Shown here: piece after piece, positions 27,829 through 36,438 of the stretch | How positions within the stretch are numbered: position 1 is the first letter of the stretch | How the letters are laid out: every line of letters starts with the position of its first letter | Source of the DNA: JAKPAM01 sp047601745 | GTDB lineage: Bacteria; Pseudomonadota; Gammaproteobacteria; Burkholderiales; Burkholderiaceae_E | Direction: 5' to 3' | DNA length: 64,000 bases | Assembly (NCBI GenBank): GCA_047601745.1 | Contig: JASGIS010000001.1 | Location: 3,596,001 to 3,660,000, forward strand | Notes under the pieces: generated by a model | What the model was told of the DNA's origin: nothing | Databases searched by the model: none | Seen by the model: the letters and a program-made list of their open reading frames with translations, nothing else | Made by a program: the position numbers and the translations under genes

Positions 27829-28509
27829 TCAGGTATCGATCCACGCGCGCATCAGGTTGTGGTAATGGCTGGTCAGCGCCGTCGTGTCCTCGTCGTCGCC
27901 GAGGCGGGCGCGCAGCCGCTGGATCGTCTGGTCCAGCTCGTACAGCATCGTGCGCTGCCAATCGTGGCGCACCAGGCTCTGCGTCCAGAAGAACGCGCAC
28001 ACGCGCTCGCCGCGCGTCACCGGTTCGACCCGGTGCAGGCTGGTGCTCGGATACAGCACGAGATCGCCGGCCGGCAGCTTGACCTCGTGCGTGCCATAAG
28101 TGTCGACGACCACCAGTTCGCCGCCGTCGTAGTCGTCGGGCTCGCACAGGAACAACGTCGACGACAGGTCGGTGCGCAGTGGTTGCGCGCTGTCGCGCTG
28201 ATGCATCAGCGCGCCGTCGACGTGCAGTCCGTAGTGGCCGCCGCCGCGATAGCGGTTGAACATCGGCGGTAGCGTGCGCAGCGGCAGCGCCGCCGAAACG
28301 AACATCGGATGCGCGGCCAGCGCCCGCAGGATCCGATCGCCGAGCGCGCGGGTCAGCGGGTGCTCGGCCGGCAACTGTTCGTTGTGCTTGACGCGCGCGC
28401 CCTGCTGGCCGACGGTGGCGCGGCCGTCGGTCCAGTCGGCGCGATCGAGCGCCTCGCGGAACTGCGCGACGGCGGCCGGATCGAGTACCTCGGGAATGTG
28501 GATCAGCAT
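27829..28509 (-). CDS. Fe(II)/2-oxoglutarate-dependent PKHD-type hydroxylase (PiuC family)
   Basis: A 226-residue dioxygenase of the PiuC/YbiX family found beside TonB-dependent siderophore receptors. It starts MLIHIPEVLDPAAVAQFRE. The iron ligands are seen in HYGLHVDGALM (His-x-Asp) and the distal His of STSLHRVEPVTRGER, where the Arg would bind 2-oxoglutarate. The exact substrate is not known for the family. It lies 137 bases after the TonB receptor on the same strand, separated by a strong hairpin. The C terminus (SHYHNLMRAWIDT) is typical. Confidence 0.92.
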   Translation of the reverse strand: MLIHIPEVLDPAAVAQFREALDRADWTDGRATVGQQGARVKHNEQLPAEHPLTRALGDRILRALAAHPMFVSAALPLRTLPPMFNRYRGGGHYGLHVDGALMHQRDSAQPLRTDLSSTLFLCEPDDYDGGELVVVDTYGTHEVKLPAGDLVLYPSTSLHRVEPVTRGERVCAFFWTQSLVRHDWQRTMLYELDQTIQRLRARLGDDEDTTALTSHYHNLMRAWIDT

Positions 28510-28535
28510 CGATGTTCGGTCGCGGACGGCACGCG

Positions 28536-28568
28536 GGCCGGAATCGGCGATGATGCCCGATTCCGGCC
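28536..28568 (-). other. 12-bp perfect inverted repeat between receptor and piuC
   Basis: GGCCGGAATCGG and CCGATTCCGGCC flank a nine-base loop, giving a perfect 12-bp stem in the receptor-piuC spacer, 27 bases before the piuC start. There is no T-tract on the minus strand, so it is more likely an mRNA-stability or attenuating hairpin than a terminator. Confidence 0.6.
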
Positions 28569-28646
28569 GGCGCGGGCGGACGTCGCCCGCCGCCGCGACG
28601 CGGGCGCGGTCCGGTTGGCGCCGTTCAGCCGTCCGGCGGGCGCCGT

Positions 28647-30986
28647 TCAGAACTGCGCGTTGGCCGTGACCATGAACGCGCGCGGCATGCCGAGCGTCAT
28701 CCGCGCACCGCTGTTGTTCAAGGTCTGGATGTAGTCCTTGTCGAACAGGTTGTAGATGTTGAGGCGCAGGTTGACGTTCTTCGTGACCTGGTAAGCGGCC
28801 ATCAGGTCGGCGACCCAGTACGACGGGATCTCGGGCATGTTCTGCGTCGCCAGGTTGGTGCCGCCGGTGATCACGCGCTTCTGCTCGGACACGTAGCGCA
28901 CGCCGCCGCCGACCGTCAGCGGGCCCATCCGGTAAGTGCTCCACAGCGAAGCCATCCAGTCGGGCGACCAGCGCACGCCGGTGGTCTCGCTGATGTTGCC
29001 GCCGGACACCGAGAGCTGATCGAGCTGCTTGGCCTTCATCTTGGTGACGGCGGCCGTGATGAACCAGTTGGTCGTGATCTGGCCGACCGACGACAGCTCG
29101 ATGCCGTCGACGCGCGTCTTGCCGAACTGCACCGGCAGGCCGGTGAACGGGTCGGTCGATACCTGGCCTTCGTTCTCGACGCGGTACAGCGCGCCGGCGA
29201 CGTTCAGCCGGCGGTCGAGCAGGTCCCACTTGGTGCCGATCTCGGCCGACTTGGTCTTCTGCGGCGACAGGCCCGGGTCGTTCTGGTTGTTGGCCGTGGC
29301 CGACAGCACGAAGTTGCCGCCGCCGGGCGGGGTCTGCGAGTTCGCGTACGACGCGTAGATCGAACCGTTGGCCGCCGGCTTGTAGACGGCGCCGAGGTTC
29401 CAGCTCGTCATGTTGTCCGAGCGCTCGAGCTGATAGGGCGCGACGCCGCCGGGCGCGTAGCCGGGGTAAGTGCCGACGTTGCTCGTCGTGACCAGCGTGC
29501 CGCTGTTGGTCGTCGTCCGGTAGTGCTCGAAGCGCAGGCCGCCGTTGAGCTTGAACGCCTCGTTGATCGTCACCGTATCGAACAGGTAGGCGGCGGTCGT
29601 CACCGTCTTGCCGTCGACGTCGATGCCGGTCAGGTAAGGCACGCCGATCGCGTCGCCCGGGTTGGGGTTGTACAGGTTGGCCGGCATATTCGCGACGGCC
29701 GGGTAGTCGACGCCGCGGATCGTCTGCGCGGCGGTGCCGCTGCCGCGGTTGCGCTGGCTCTCGTAGATCAGCTCGACGCCGCCGGCGAGGTTGTGCTTGA
29801 GGCCGCCGGTGTCGAGTTCGGTCGACAGGTTCGTCTGGTTGATGATCGACTCGTTGACCTGGTCGACGCGCTGCAGCAGCCGCGAGATCGTCCACGTCGA
29901 CGAATCGGCGCTGGGCGCGGCCAGCGTGAAGATGCCGGTCAGTACGCGGTCGATCTGGTTGCGGCTGTAGCGCGTGAGGTTGTGGATCCGCGTCGTCGGG
30001 CTGAGCTGGTGCTCGATCTTGGCCGTGAACGAATCGATGTGGAACTTCTCGTAGTCGTGGTTGCTGCCGTAGAAGTTGTGCCGGTCGACGCGGCCGCCGT
30101 TGGCGAGCGCGGCATTGGCGTTGTAGAAACCGGGCCAGCCGATCGACGGGATGCCGCCGTCGGGCACGTTGTCGTGGCGCTGGTGCTGCGAGTACAGGTA
30201 GATGCGCGTCGGCGTGTTCAGGCCGAACGCGACCGACGGCGCGATCGCCCAGCCCTTGTTCTCGACCTCGTGCCGGCCGGGCACGCCGCTGTCCTGGATC
30301 ATCGCGTTGAACCGGAACGCCGCGTTCTCGCCGAACGCATGGTTGGTGTCGGCGGACAGCCGCTTGCGGTTGCCGCTGCCCAGGCTGAGGCTGGCGTCGG
30401 TGAAGCTGTCGCGTTGCGGCAGCTTGGTGAACAGGTTGACGTAGCCGGACGCGGCCGCGCGGCCGACTTCGGCGCCAGCCGGCCCCTTGACGATCTCGAC
30501 GCTGTCGTAGTTGTAGATGTCGCGCGTGATGCCGCCCAGGTCGCGCACACCGTCGACCAGCACCTGCGACTGCGCGGCGAACCCGCGCAACTGGAACGTG
30601 TCACCGGTCGAGGTGTTGCCGTTCTCGCCCAGTTGCATCGTGATGCCGGGAGTGTTGCGCAGCGCTTCCATCAGCGTCGTCGCGCCCTGTTCGCGCAGCA
30701 GCTCCTTGTCCAGTACCTGCACGGTGCGCGGCGTGTCGAGCAGCGGCGCGGTCGCCTTGACCGACGAGCTGTTGTCGACCTTGTACGGGGTTTCGCGCCG
30801 GGCCTCGACCTTGACGGGGGGCAGATTGCTCGACGCCGCGGCCGGATTCTCGCCGCTGTTCTGGGGGGCGGTCTGCGCCTGGACGGCGATCGGCACGGCC
30901 AGTGTCGTCGCCAGCGCCGCGACCGCGGGCGCTTGCCGCAGGCGCGACGGAACGGCCGCGTGCTTGCGGCTCCTGATATAGGACAT
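28647..30986 (-). CDS. TonB-dependent siderophore receptor
   Basis: A 779-residue outer-membrane receptor that imports ferric siderophores with energy from TonB-ExbBD. The signal peptide ends near AVQAQ. The plug domain spans about 60-210: LDTPRTVQVLDKELLREQG, LMEALRNTPGITMQ, FQLRGFAAQSQVLVDGVRD and VEIVKGPAGAEVGRAAASG. The barrel ends with the usual aromatic F after FMVTANAQ. Features resemble the Fiu/PiuA/FhuE group; the siderophore is not deducible. ATG 30986 follows GGGAG by six bases; earlier in-frame starts are less likely. piuC follows and a Fur-like site lies upstream, so iron repression is expected. Confidence 0.95.
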   Translation of the reverse strand: MSYIRSRKHAAVPSRLRQAPAVAALATTLAVPIAVQAQTAPQNSGENPAAASSNLPPVKVEARRETPYKVDNSSSVKATAPLLDTPRTVQVLDKELLREQGATTLMEALRNTPGITMQLGENGNTSTGDTFQLRGFAAQSQVLVDGVRDLGGITRDIYNYDSVEIVKGPAGAEVGRAAASGYVNLFTKLPQRDSFTDASLSLGSGNRKRLSADTNHAFGENAAFRFNAMIQDSGVPGRHEVENKGWAIAPSVAFGLNTPTRIYLYSQHQRHDNVPDGGIPSIGWPGFYNANAALANGGRVDRHNFYGSNHDYEKFHIDSFTAKIEHQLSPTTRIHNLTRYSRNQIDRVLTGIFTLAAPSADSSTWTISRLLQRVDQVNESIINQTNLSTELDTGGLKHNLAGGVELIYESQRNRGSGTAAQTIRGVDYPAVANMPANLYNPNPGDAIGVPYLTGIDVDGKTVTTAAYLFDTVTINEAFKLNGGLRFEHYRTTTNSGTLVTTSNVGTYPGYAPGGVAPYQLERSDNMTSWNLGAVYKPAANGSIYASYANSQTPPGGGNFVLSATANNQNDPGLSPQKTKSAEIGTKWDLLDRRLNVAGALYRVENEGQVSTDPFTGLPVQFGKTRVDGIELSSVGQITTNWFITAAVTKMKAKQLDQLSVSGGNISETTGVRWSPDWMASLWSTYRMGPLTVGGGVRYVSEQKRVITGGTNLATQNMPEIPSYWVADLMAAYQVTKNVNLRLNIYNLFDKDYIQTLNNSGARMTLGMPRAFMVTANAQF

Positions 30987-31050
30987 CAACTTCTCCCACG
31001 GATGTTTTTTTGTAACTGCTTGGTAACAGCCGTGAGATTTTAATCCAAAT

Positions 31051-31069
31051 GGCAATGCTTCGCATTTGC
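31051..31069 (-). promoter_or_regulatory. candidate Fur box
   Basis: The minus-strand 19-mer GCAAATGCGAAGCATTGCC matches the classical Fur consensus at 12 of 19 positions and is a near-palindrome. It lies 65 bases upstream of the TonB receptor start, next to the AT-rich TTAAAATCTC that could be the -10 region. Gene content makes iron control plausible; the match is modest. Confidence 0.45.
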
Positions 31070-31255
31070 TTCACGCGCCATCGATCAACGGGCCGGAGAG
31101 CCGGGTATTTTCGAAATTCCGGTGTGCCGGCACAGAACCGGGTGGCGAGGCCTTAGAATGGCGCATCCCCGGGGACGGCGGTGGTTCACGGTGCTGCCTG
31201 CTGGTGCAGAGCAGCCCTCGTCCCAGGTTTCTTCGATCCGGATCCACGAACGAGT

Positions 31256-32077
31256 ATGGCAACCCAGTCCACTTACAAAGGCAGGCCGAGCGCTCTGCAC
31301 TCCCTGCTGGAGATGCGCGTCTTCAACGAAATCGCCACACTGCCGATGGCTTGGCCCTGGCTGATGCAGAGCACCCCGATGGGCGACGGCCACCCGGTGC
31401 TGCTGTCGCCGGGTTTCATGGGCGACGAGGGCTCGCTGATCGCGCTCAAGATGTTCCTCGAAACCCGCGGCTACGAGGTGCACACCTGGGGCATGGGGCG
31501 CAACACGGGTTTCAAGGCCCGCAACGCCCAGGCGCTCGAGCAGAAGATCCGCTACCTGCAACACCAGAGCGGCCGGAAGGTCAGTCTGATCGGCTGGAGC
31601 CTGGGCGGCCTGTTCTCGCTGTACGGCGCGCTGGAAGCTCCCGAGTGCGTGCGCCAACTGGTCACGCTGGGCAGTCCGATCACGATGGATCCGGCGGTGG
31701 GCAGCCAGAGTTCGAAGTTCGTCGGCAAGCTGTACCGGCTGATCGCCCATCCGCTGGGTCCGAGCGTGCACGTGATGCAGCCGCGCGTGAAGAAACTGCG
31801 CGAGCGGCTGCTGCCGGCCGGCGTACCGATCACCTGCATGTATTCGATCAGCGACGGCGTGGTGCCGGCCCAGGAAGCCACGATCACCGGCGACCCCAGC
31901 CACTGCGAGAACATCCGCGTCTACGGCAGCCACGTCGGCCTGGGTTTCAACGCCATGGTGCTGGCCATCCTGGCCGATCGCCTGGCCCAGCCCGAGGGAC
32001 AGTGGAAGCCGTTCGAGCCCCAGGGCGTCAGCGGTCTGCTCTACCGGATGGTCACGCACGAGGCGCTGCCCGTCTGA
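31256..32077 (+). CDS. alpha/beta hydrolase
   Basis: A 273-residue alpha/beta hydrolase without an obvious signal peptide. The nucleophile elbow is GWSLGG with Ser115, the acid is probably the Asp of SISDGVVPAQ, and the His is in YGSHVGLGFN. HPVLLSPGFMGDEGS near residue 46 provides the oxyanion strand. The pattern resembles lipase/esterase-like proteins of actinobacteria and proteobacteria; the substrate is unknown. The gene faces the wax-ester-synthase-like gene across a shared bidirectional terminator, and a lipid substrate would fit, by inference. A TAGAAT at 31154-31159 may be the -10 box. Confidence 0.8.
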   Translation: MATQSTYKGRPSALHSLLEMRVFNEIATLPMAWPWLMQSTPMGDGHPVLLSPGFMGDEGSLIALKMFLETRGYEVHTWGMGRNTGFKARNAQALEQKIRYLQHQSGRKVSLIGWSLGGLFSLYGALEAPECVRQLVTLGSPITMDPAVGSQSSKFVGKLYRLIAHPLGPSVHVMQPRVKKLRERLLPAGVPITCMYSISDGVVPAQEATITGDPSHCENIRVYGSHVGLGFNAMVLAILADRLAQPEGQWKPFEPQGVSGLLYRMVTHEALPV

Positions 32078-32122
32078 CGGGGTCCGCTGCCCGTCCGAAC
32101 CGGCGCGAGCGCCTTCACCAGT

Positions 32123-32154
32123 AAAAAAAACGGCTCCGAGGAGCCGTTTTTTTT
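32123..32154. terminator. bidirectional intrinsic terminator
   Basis: A run of eight A residues, the stem CGGCTCC/GGAGCCG, and eight T residues form a symmetric terminator that works on both strands. It sits between the two converging genes and can end both transcripts. Confidence 0.93.
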
Positions 32155-32174
32155 ACCGGGTCGGGCGGGGCGCG

Positions 32175-33620
32175 TCAGCCCTTGGCCGCCGTGGCTGCGG
32201 CCGCTGCCGCCGCCGCGCGCTTGGCGGGCTTCGGATGCGGCATCGACAGCACTTTCTCGGCCGTCTTGATCGCCTGTTCCAGGCTGGCCTGGAAGCTGTC
32301 GCGCAGGCATTGGGCGAAGCGTTCGGGATCGGGGATCAGCTCGCGGCAGCTCGTGGGCGAGATCACCACGAGGTTCTCGTAGCGCGTCACCGCGAACGAA
32401 AGCCCGAGGCCGTCGCGGATGGGCAGGATGGCCGACGTGTAGCTCATGTGCGCGCCGCACAGGTACTGCGTCTTCTCGGGCGCGGGAAGGAAGCGGACGA
32501 TGCAGTGCGTCGACACCTCGCCGCGCATCTGGCCCGCGATGAACGCCGGGCGGATGGCCTGCTGAACGATCTCGGCATACTGGATCCGGGCGCTGGTCAC
32601 TGCCGCCAGGCGCTCCATCGGATCGGCCACGTCGGTGCCCATCGTGCGCGGGCGCCAGGAGGACTTGTCGGCCCTCTCGTTGCGCGTCTCCAGTCCTTCC
32701 TGGCCCGGATGCCAGACCATCGCGTTGAGGCTGCCCTGGGGCGGCAGTTCGTCCAGTTCTTGTTCCAGGTACTGCCGCAGCGCGCCGCCGCATACGGAGA
32801 TCACCGCATCCTCGACCGTGGCGCCGGGCACGGCGGCGGCGATGCGTTCGAAGTCCTCGACCGTGAAGCGGCGGGTCTCGAACACGCGGTGCGGCGAGAC
32901 CACCGAGTTGAAGCGCGTGATCGGATGGACTTCGGCGACGCCGCTGGTCAGTGCCTTGGCGATCGGCAGCACGCGCTCGACGGACCACGGCAGTTGCCAG
33001 GGGGTCAGGGCCGAGCGCCACAGGCTGCGCTGCAGCAGCGCGAGCGGGCTGGGCGCCGAATCGGCGAACCACGAGGGCGGCGGCGGCGGCGGTCCGGGAT
33101 CGGGCTGCGGGTCGCACAGCGCCTCGGTCAGGCTGGCCAGCGCCGACAGGTCCAGCGCGGCCAGGTGGGTCTTGATCAGCACCGCGAAGCTGCCCTCGGG
33201 CAGGTCCAGGAAGCTGTCCAGCCCCTCGATGACGTACAGCTCCCACGGCGGGCGGTCCATGTCCAGCGCGCGCGCGTGGATGCGCGAGGCCTGGATGCAG
33301 AACTGGCGCCAGTCGCCGGGCTTGGGCAGCGCGATATGGCGCACGTGGTACTCGAGGTCGAACAGGTCGTCGTCCACCCAGTACGGACGGTCGATGCCCA
33401 TCGGCACGCGCTGCAGCCGCTTGCGAAACATCGGCCACAGGTGCAGGCGGTTCTGCACCTGCGCCAGGATGCTCTTGAAACGCACCACGCCGCCCGGCGC
33501 GCTGCGCTGGTCGTGGATCTGGATCAGACTGACGTTGGCGTTGGCGTGGGTGCTGTCGGCCAGCAGGTGACCGGCGGAGCGGTCATCGAGCTGCTGCAGC
33601 GTGCGGAGATCATTTTTCAC
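32175..33620 (-). CDS. WS/DGAT-like acyltransferase homologue with degenerate active site
   Basis: A 481-residue protein with the overall fold of bacterial wax ester synthase/diacylglycerol acyltransferase. It starts with the family's LQQLDD block, and has RLHLWPMFRKRL, YHVRHIALPKPGDW, DRPPWELYVIEGL (PLW block changed to PPW), and the C-terminal half with VCGGALRQYL and YLCGAHMSYTSAILPI. The catalytic HHxxxDG is replaced by HLAALDL at 152-158 in the context IKTHLAALDLSAL: the first His and the Asp remain, but the second, catalytic His is Leu and Gly is Leu. Acyl transfer by the known mechanism is therefore doubtful. The C terminus is an Ala/Lys-rich tail. GTG 33620 is the only reasonable start. 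Confidence 0.8.
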   Translation of the reverse strand: MKNDLRTLQQLDDRSAGHLLADSTHANANVSLIQIHDQRSAPGGVVRFKSILAQVQNRLHLWPMFRKRLQRVPMGIDRPYWVDDDLFDLEYHVRHIALPKPGDWRQFCIQASRIHARALDMDRPPWELYVIEGLDSFLDLPEGSFAVLIKTHLAALDLSALASLTEALCDPQPDPGPPPPPPSWFADSAPSPLALLQRSLWRSALTPWQLPWSVERVLPIAKALTSGVAEVHPITRFNSVVSPHRVFETRRFTVEDFERIAAAVPGATVEDAVISVCGGALRQYLEQELDELPPQGSLNAMVWHPGQEGLETRNERADKSSWRPRTMGTDVADPMERLAAVTSARIQYAEIVQQAIRPAFIAGQMRGEVSTHCIVRFLPAPEKTQYLCGAHMSYTSAILPIRDGLGLSFAVTRYENLVVISPTSCRELIPDPERFAQCLRDSFQASLEQAIKTAEKVLSMPHPKPAKRAAAAAAAATAAKG

Positions 33621-33991
33621 GATAGGGCGTCACTTGGAGATGAAATCGAAAAGACTGCGCCTCGACCCGGCTGACACAGCCGAGCGGCCGATCTTGCCAT
33701 AGGCCAAGCCGTTTTCCGGAAGAACGGGCGGAAGCGACCGCATGGACTGGTGCAGGGGGCACACCGATGGTGCCGAGCGCACACCGTCGATCATAAATGA
33801 TGCATCCCGTTCCGGGATTTTTCGCAGCCTCAAGGCCTTCCGAAGCCCGTCATGCCGGGCGTCCGCAGCGATGGTAGCGTTGGTGTTCGAGTGCGTGCCG
33901 GGTCCGTCGTATCAGCCTGGAAGCGGATCTTCGAAGTCGGGCTACCGTCACGCCGAGTCCGACGAGAGCCGGGCGCGCAAGCCCGGTTCGT
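33621..33991. other. 371-base spacer without a credible gene
   Basis: Between the WS/DGAT-like gene and the orphan membrane gene. Short open frames here lack ribosome-binding sites and known motifs. It holds an AT-rich patch with the small palindrome TCATAAATGA, a plus-strand terminator-like hairpin at 33804-33822 and a CCGGGC/GCCCGG hairpin at 33969-33986 just past the stop of the membrane gene. Minus-strand promoters for the WS/DGAT-like gene must lie here, but I cannot place one. Confidence 0.5.
33804..33822 (+). terminator. orphan terminator-like hairpin
   Basis: ATCCCG, loop TTC, CGGGAT, then a short T run on the plus strand. No plus-strand gene precedes it after the bidirectional terminator at 32.1 kb, so it may end a small unannotated transcript or be chance. 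Confidence 0.35.
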
Positions 33992-34765
33992 TCACTTCGA
34001 ATTCGTCATGACCTCGATCTGCACGTCTCCCTCCTTGAACCTGGCGATCGAGTAAATTCCGTCGCCGTGAAGCCGAACGGCCTGATCCGACGGAATTCCT
34101 GGGATACCCGGTGTCACGTGGTAGTCGCTGACGTAGACTATCGCGCGAACGATTCTTGGAAAAAACGGACTGCTCGTATTGATGATGCCGTCAATCAAAA
34201 GTGCGAGCATGACCGAAAGTGCCACGGCTCCGGTGGCACGAAAGTCGTACGCCGACCTTTGAAAAATCGGGCGACTCGATGCTGATTGCAGGATTGTTCT
34301 GATTGGAGAATAGATTGTTCTGGCGGCGAGAATAGTCACTACTGTGACCATCGAGCAGATAAGAATTACCACGCCGGCGACGGGCGCGTAGACGATCGCT
34401 GCAATGATCACTACTGCCAAATCGAAATCCTGAGGCGGTAGTCGGGTCGAGCTTGCCACCACTTGGCGTGCGATGATGGTAGCGAACGTGAATACCGCCG
34501 CATGGAGCACGATCGCGAGAATCTGCCCATATGGATTTCCCCAGGTCTTGCGGGTGATTTTCACACCCCACAATGCGAAGCCTGCGGCGAGAGGCAAACT
34601 GGAGACGAGAAAAATCCATTGAGAGGTCGCCGAGGTCAGAGGCACGAATATGAGGGACGCGACCGCGATCACACAGAGAATTGTTCCGATGCGGTAGAGC
34701 TTGAACTCGAGGGGGTCGGATTGAAATCGATGCCAAGATTTTCGCAGGCTGTTTTTCATTTTCAT
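33992..34765 (-). CDS. hypothetical integral membrane protein
   Basis: A 257-residue protein I do not recognise. It has about six hydrophobic segments: IGTILCVIAVASLIFVPL, WIFLVSSLPLAAGFALWGV, ILAIVLHAAVFTFATII, LAVVIIAAIVYAPVAGVVIL with ICSMVTVVTILAA, and GAVALSVMLALLIDGII. A soluble tail of about 50 residues follows, with DYHVTPGIPGIPSDQ and GDVQIEVMTNSK. Base composition is near half G+C by eye, clearly below its neighbours, and codon use is unlike them, which suggests recent acquisition. ATG 34765 is chosen because GGGAA lies six bases upstream. Neighbours give no functional clue. Confidence 0.7.
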   Translation of the reverse strand: MKMKNSLRKSWHRFQSDPLEFKLYRIGTILCVIAVASLIFVPLTSATSQWIFLVSSLPLAAGFALWGVKITRKTWGNPYGQILAIVLHAAVFTFATIIARQVVASSTRLPPQDFDLAVVIIAAIVYAPVAGVVILICSMVTVVTILAARTIYSPIRTILQSASSRPIFQRSAYDFRATGAVALSVMLALLIDGIINTSSPFFPRIVRAIVYVSDYHVTPGIPGIPSDQAVRLHGDGIYSIARFKEGDVQIEVMTNSK

Positions 34766-35007
34766 CCACAATTCCCGTCTATCGTTTCTATTGCAGCCGA
34801 TCGCCCGGATACGTCGTGGTTGCGGCTGCGTGTCGCATCGATGTGCCCCTCGGAGCCTGTCAGATCAGGTGATCGATGAAGGCGCTCGAATACGCCGGGC
34901 TCGATGATCGACGATGGCGTTCATCGGTGCTCTCGGTGATCGCGGACTGCTGTTGACGCGTCCCGTCACCGGAATTCGAGCAGGAGGCGGATGACCGTCG
35001 GCGCGCC

Positions 35008-36438
35008 TCAGGTCGCGGACCAGCCGCCGCCGAGCGCGCGATACAGGTCGACGGTGGCGGACAGGTGCGACAGGCGCAGCGTCGACATTGCGTCCTGCGC
35101 GGTGAACAGCACGCGCTGGGCGTCCAGCACCGCCAGCAGGTCGCCGGCGCCCTCGCGGTAACGCAGCTCGGCCAGCCGCAGCGATTCGCGCGCCTGGTCG
35201 AGCACCGCGCGCTGCGCGAGGGTCTGGCGGTGGCTGCGATCGATGTTGCCCAGGCTGTCGTCGACCTCCTTCAGCGCCGAGCGGACGGCGGCCTCGTAGG
35301 TCGCCACCAGCACCTCGCGCTGCGACAGCGACAGGTCGACCTGCCGCTGCAGCCGGCCGCTGTCGAACAACGTCTGCGCGAGCGACAGGCCCGCGCTCAG
35401 CGTCGATGCCGGGTTGGCCAGGCTCAGCAGTTGCGCGCTCGACGCGCCGCCGCTGATCGACAGGCCGAACGACGGCAGCAGCGCGGCGCGCGCCGCCGCG
35501 ACGTTGGCGCTGGCGGCCGAGAGCGCGGCCTCGGCCGAGGCCAGGTCGGGGCGGCGATACAGCAGCGTCGACGGCAGGCCGGGTTCGACCAGCGGAATCG
35601 CCAGGTCGGCGAAGGTTTCTTCCTGCAGCGCGGCGTCCTGCGGCAGGCGGCCCAGCAGCAGGGCCAGCGCCGACGCGGCCTGCCGCTGCTGCAGTTCGAG
35701 CGGGATCAGCGCGGTGCGCTGCGACAGCACCGTCGTGCGTTGTTGCGAGACTTCGAGCGCGGTGGCGATGCCGTGGCGGCGCTTGGCTTCGACGACGCCC
35801 AGCACCCGTTCGGCGGTGGCCAGGTTGTCGCGCGCGATATGCAGGCGCTCGCGCGCGGCCAGCCATTGGAAGTACGTGTTGGCGACGTTGGCCGCGACCG
35901 TCAGCCGCACCGTCTGTGCGTCGAAGCGCGTCGCCGCCAGCGAGGCCCGGCTCGCCCGGATCGTCGCCGCGATGCGGCCCCACAGGTCGATCTCGTAGCT
36001 GGCGGTCAGGCCGAGCGACGTCGTTTCGCGCCGGATGCCGTCCTCGCCGTCGGCTTTCGAGCGCGAGGCCGAGGTGCCGGCGCTGCCGGAGACGACCGGC
36101 GCGCGCGCGACGTTGGCGATGGCCAGCGCCAGGTCGGCCTGGCGCACGCGCTCGGCGGCGATGCGCAGATCGGTATTGGCCGCCAGCGCTTCGTCGATCA
36201 GCGCGCTCAGTTGTGCGGAGCCGAAGTGCCGCCACCATGCGGCGTCGACCGGCGCGGCGTTCGGAGCGACGGTGTTCGACTCGGTCCATTGCGCGGGCAG
36301 GGCCGGCGGGGCCGGAGGCGGCGGATCGGTGATCGCGCACGCGACGGTCGACAGCACGGCCAGCGCGGCCAGGCAGAGCCGGGCCGGGCGGCGCGGCGGG
36401 GTGATGAAGGGCAGGGCGACGACGGGCATCAGGGACAT
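35008..36438 (-). CDS. outer-membrane efflux lipoprotein (OprM/NodT type)
   Basis: A 476-residue outer-membrane channel of the TolC-like NodT family, third part of the macAB efflux operon. The N-terminal signal ends in the lipobox STVAC with Cys at about 34. Two OEP domains follow, with the marker WWRHFGSAQLSALIDEAL, ASYEIDLWGRI and LLYRRPDLASAEAAL, and the second repeat containing LAQTLFDSGRLQRQVD and ELRYREGAGDLLAVLDAQR. Its start overlaps the macB stop by one base (TGATG), so translation is coupled. It would receive substrate from the MacA-MacB inner-membrane pump. Confidence 0.94.
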   Translation of the reverse strand: MSLMPVVALPFITPPRRPARLCLAALAVLSTVACAITDPPPPAPPALPAQWTESNTVAPNAAPVDAAWWRHFGSAQLSALIDEALAANTDLRIAAERVRQADLALAIANVARAPVVSGSAGTSASRSKADGEDGIRRETTSLGLTASYEIDLWGRIAATIRASRASLAATRFDAQTVRLTVAANVANTYFQWLAARERLHIARDNLATAERVLGVVEAKRRHGIATALEVSQQRTTVLSQRTALIPLELQQRQAASALALLLGRLPQDAALQEETFADLAIPLVEPGLPSTLLYRRPDLASAEAALSAASANVAAARAALLPSFGLSISGGASSAQLLSLANPASTLSAGLSLAQTLFDSGRLQRQVDLSLSQREVLVATYEAAVRSALKEVDDSLGNIDRSHRQTLAQRAVLDQARESLRLAELRYREGAGDLLAVLDAQRVLFTAQDAMSTLRLSHLSATVDLYRALGGGWSAT

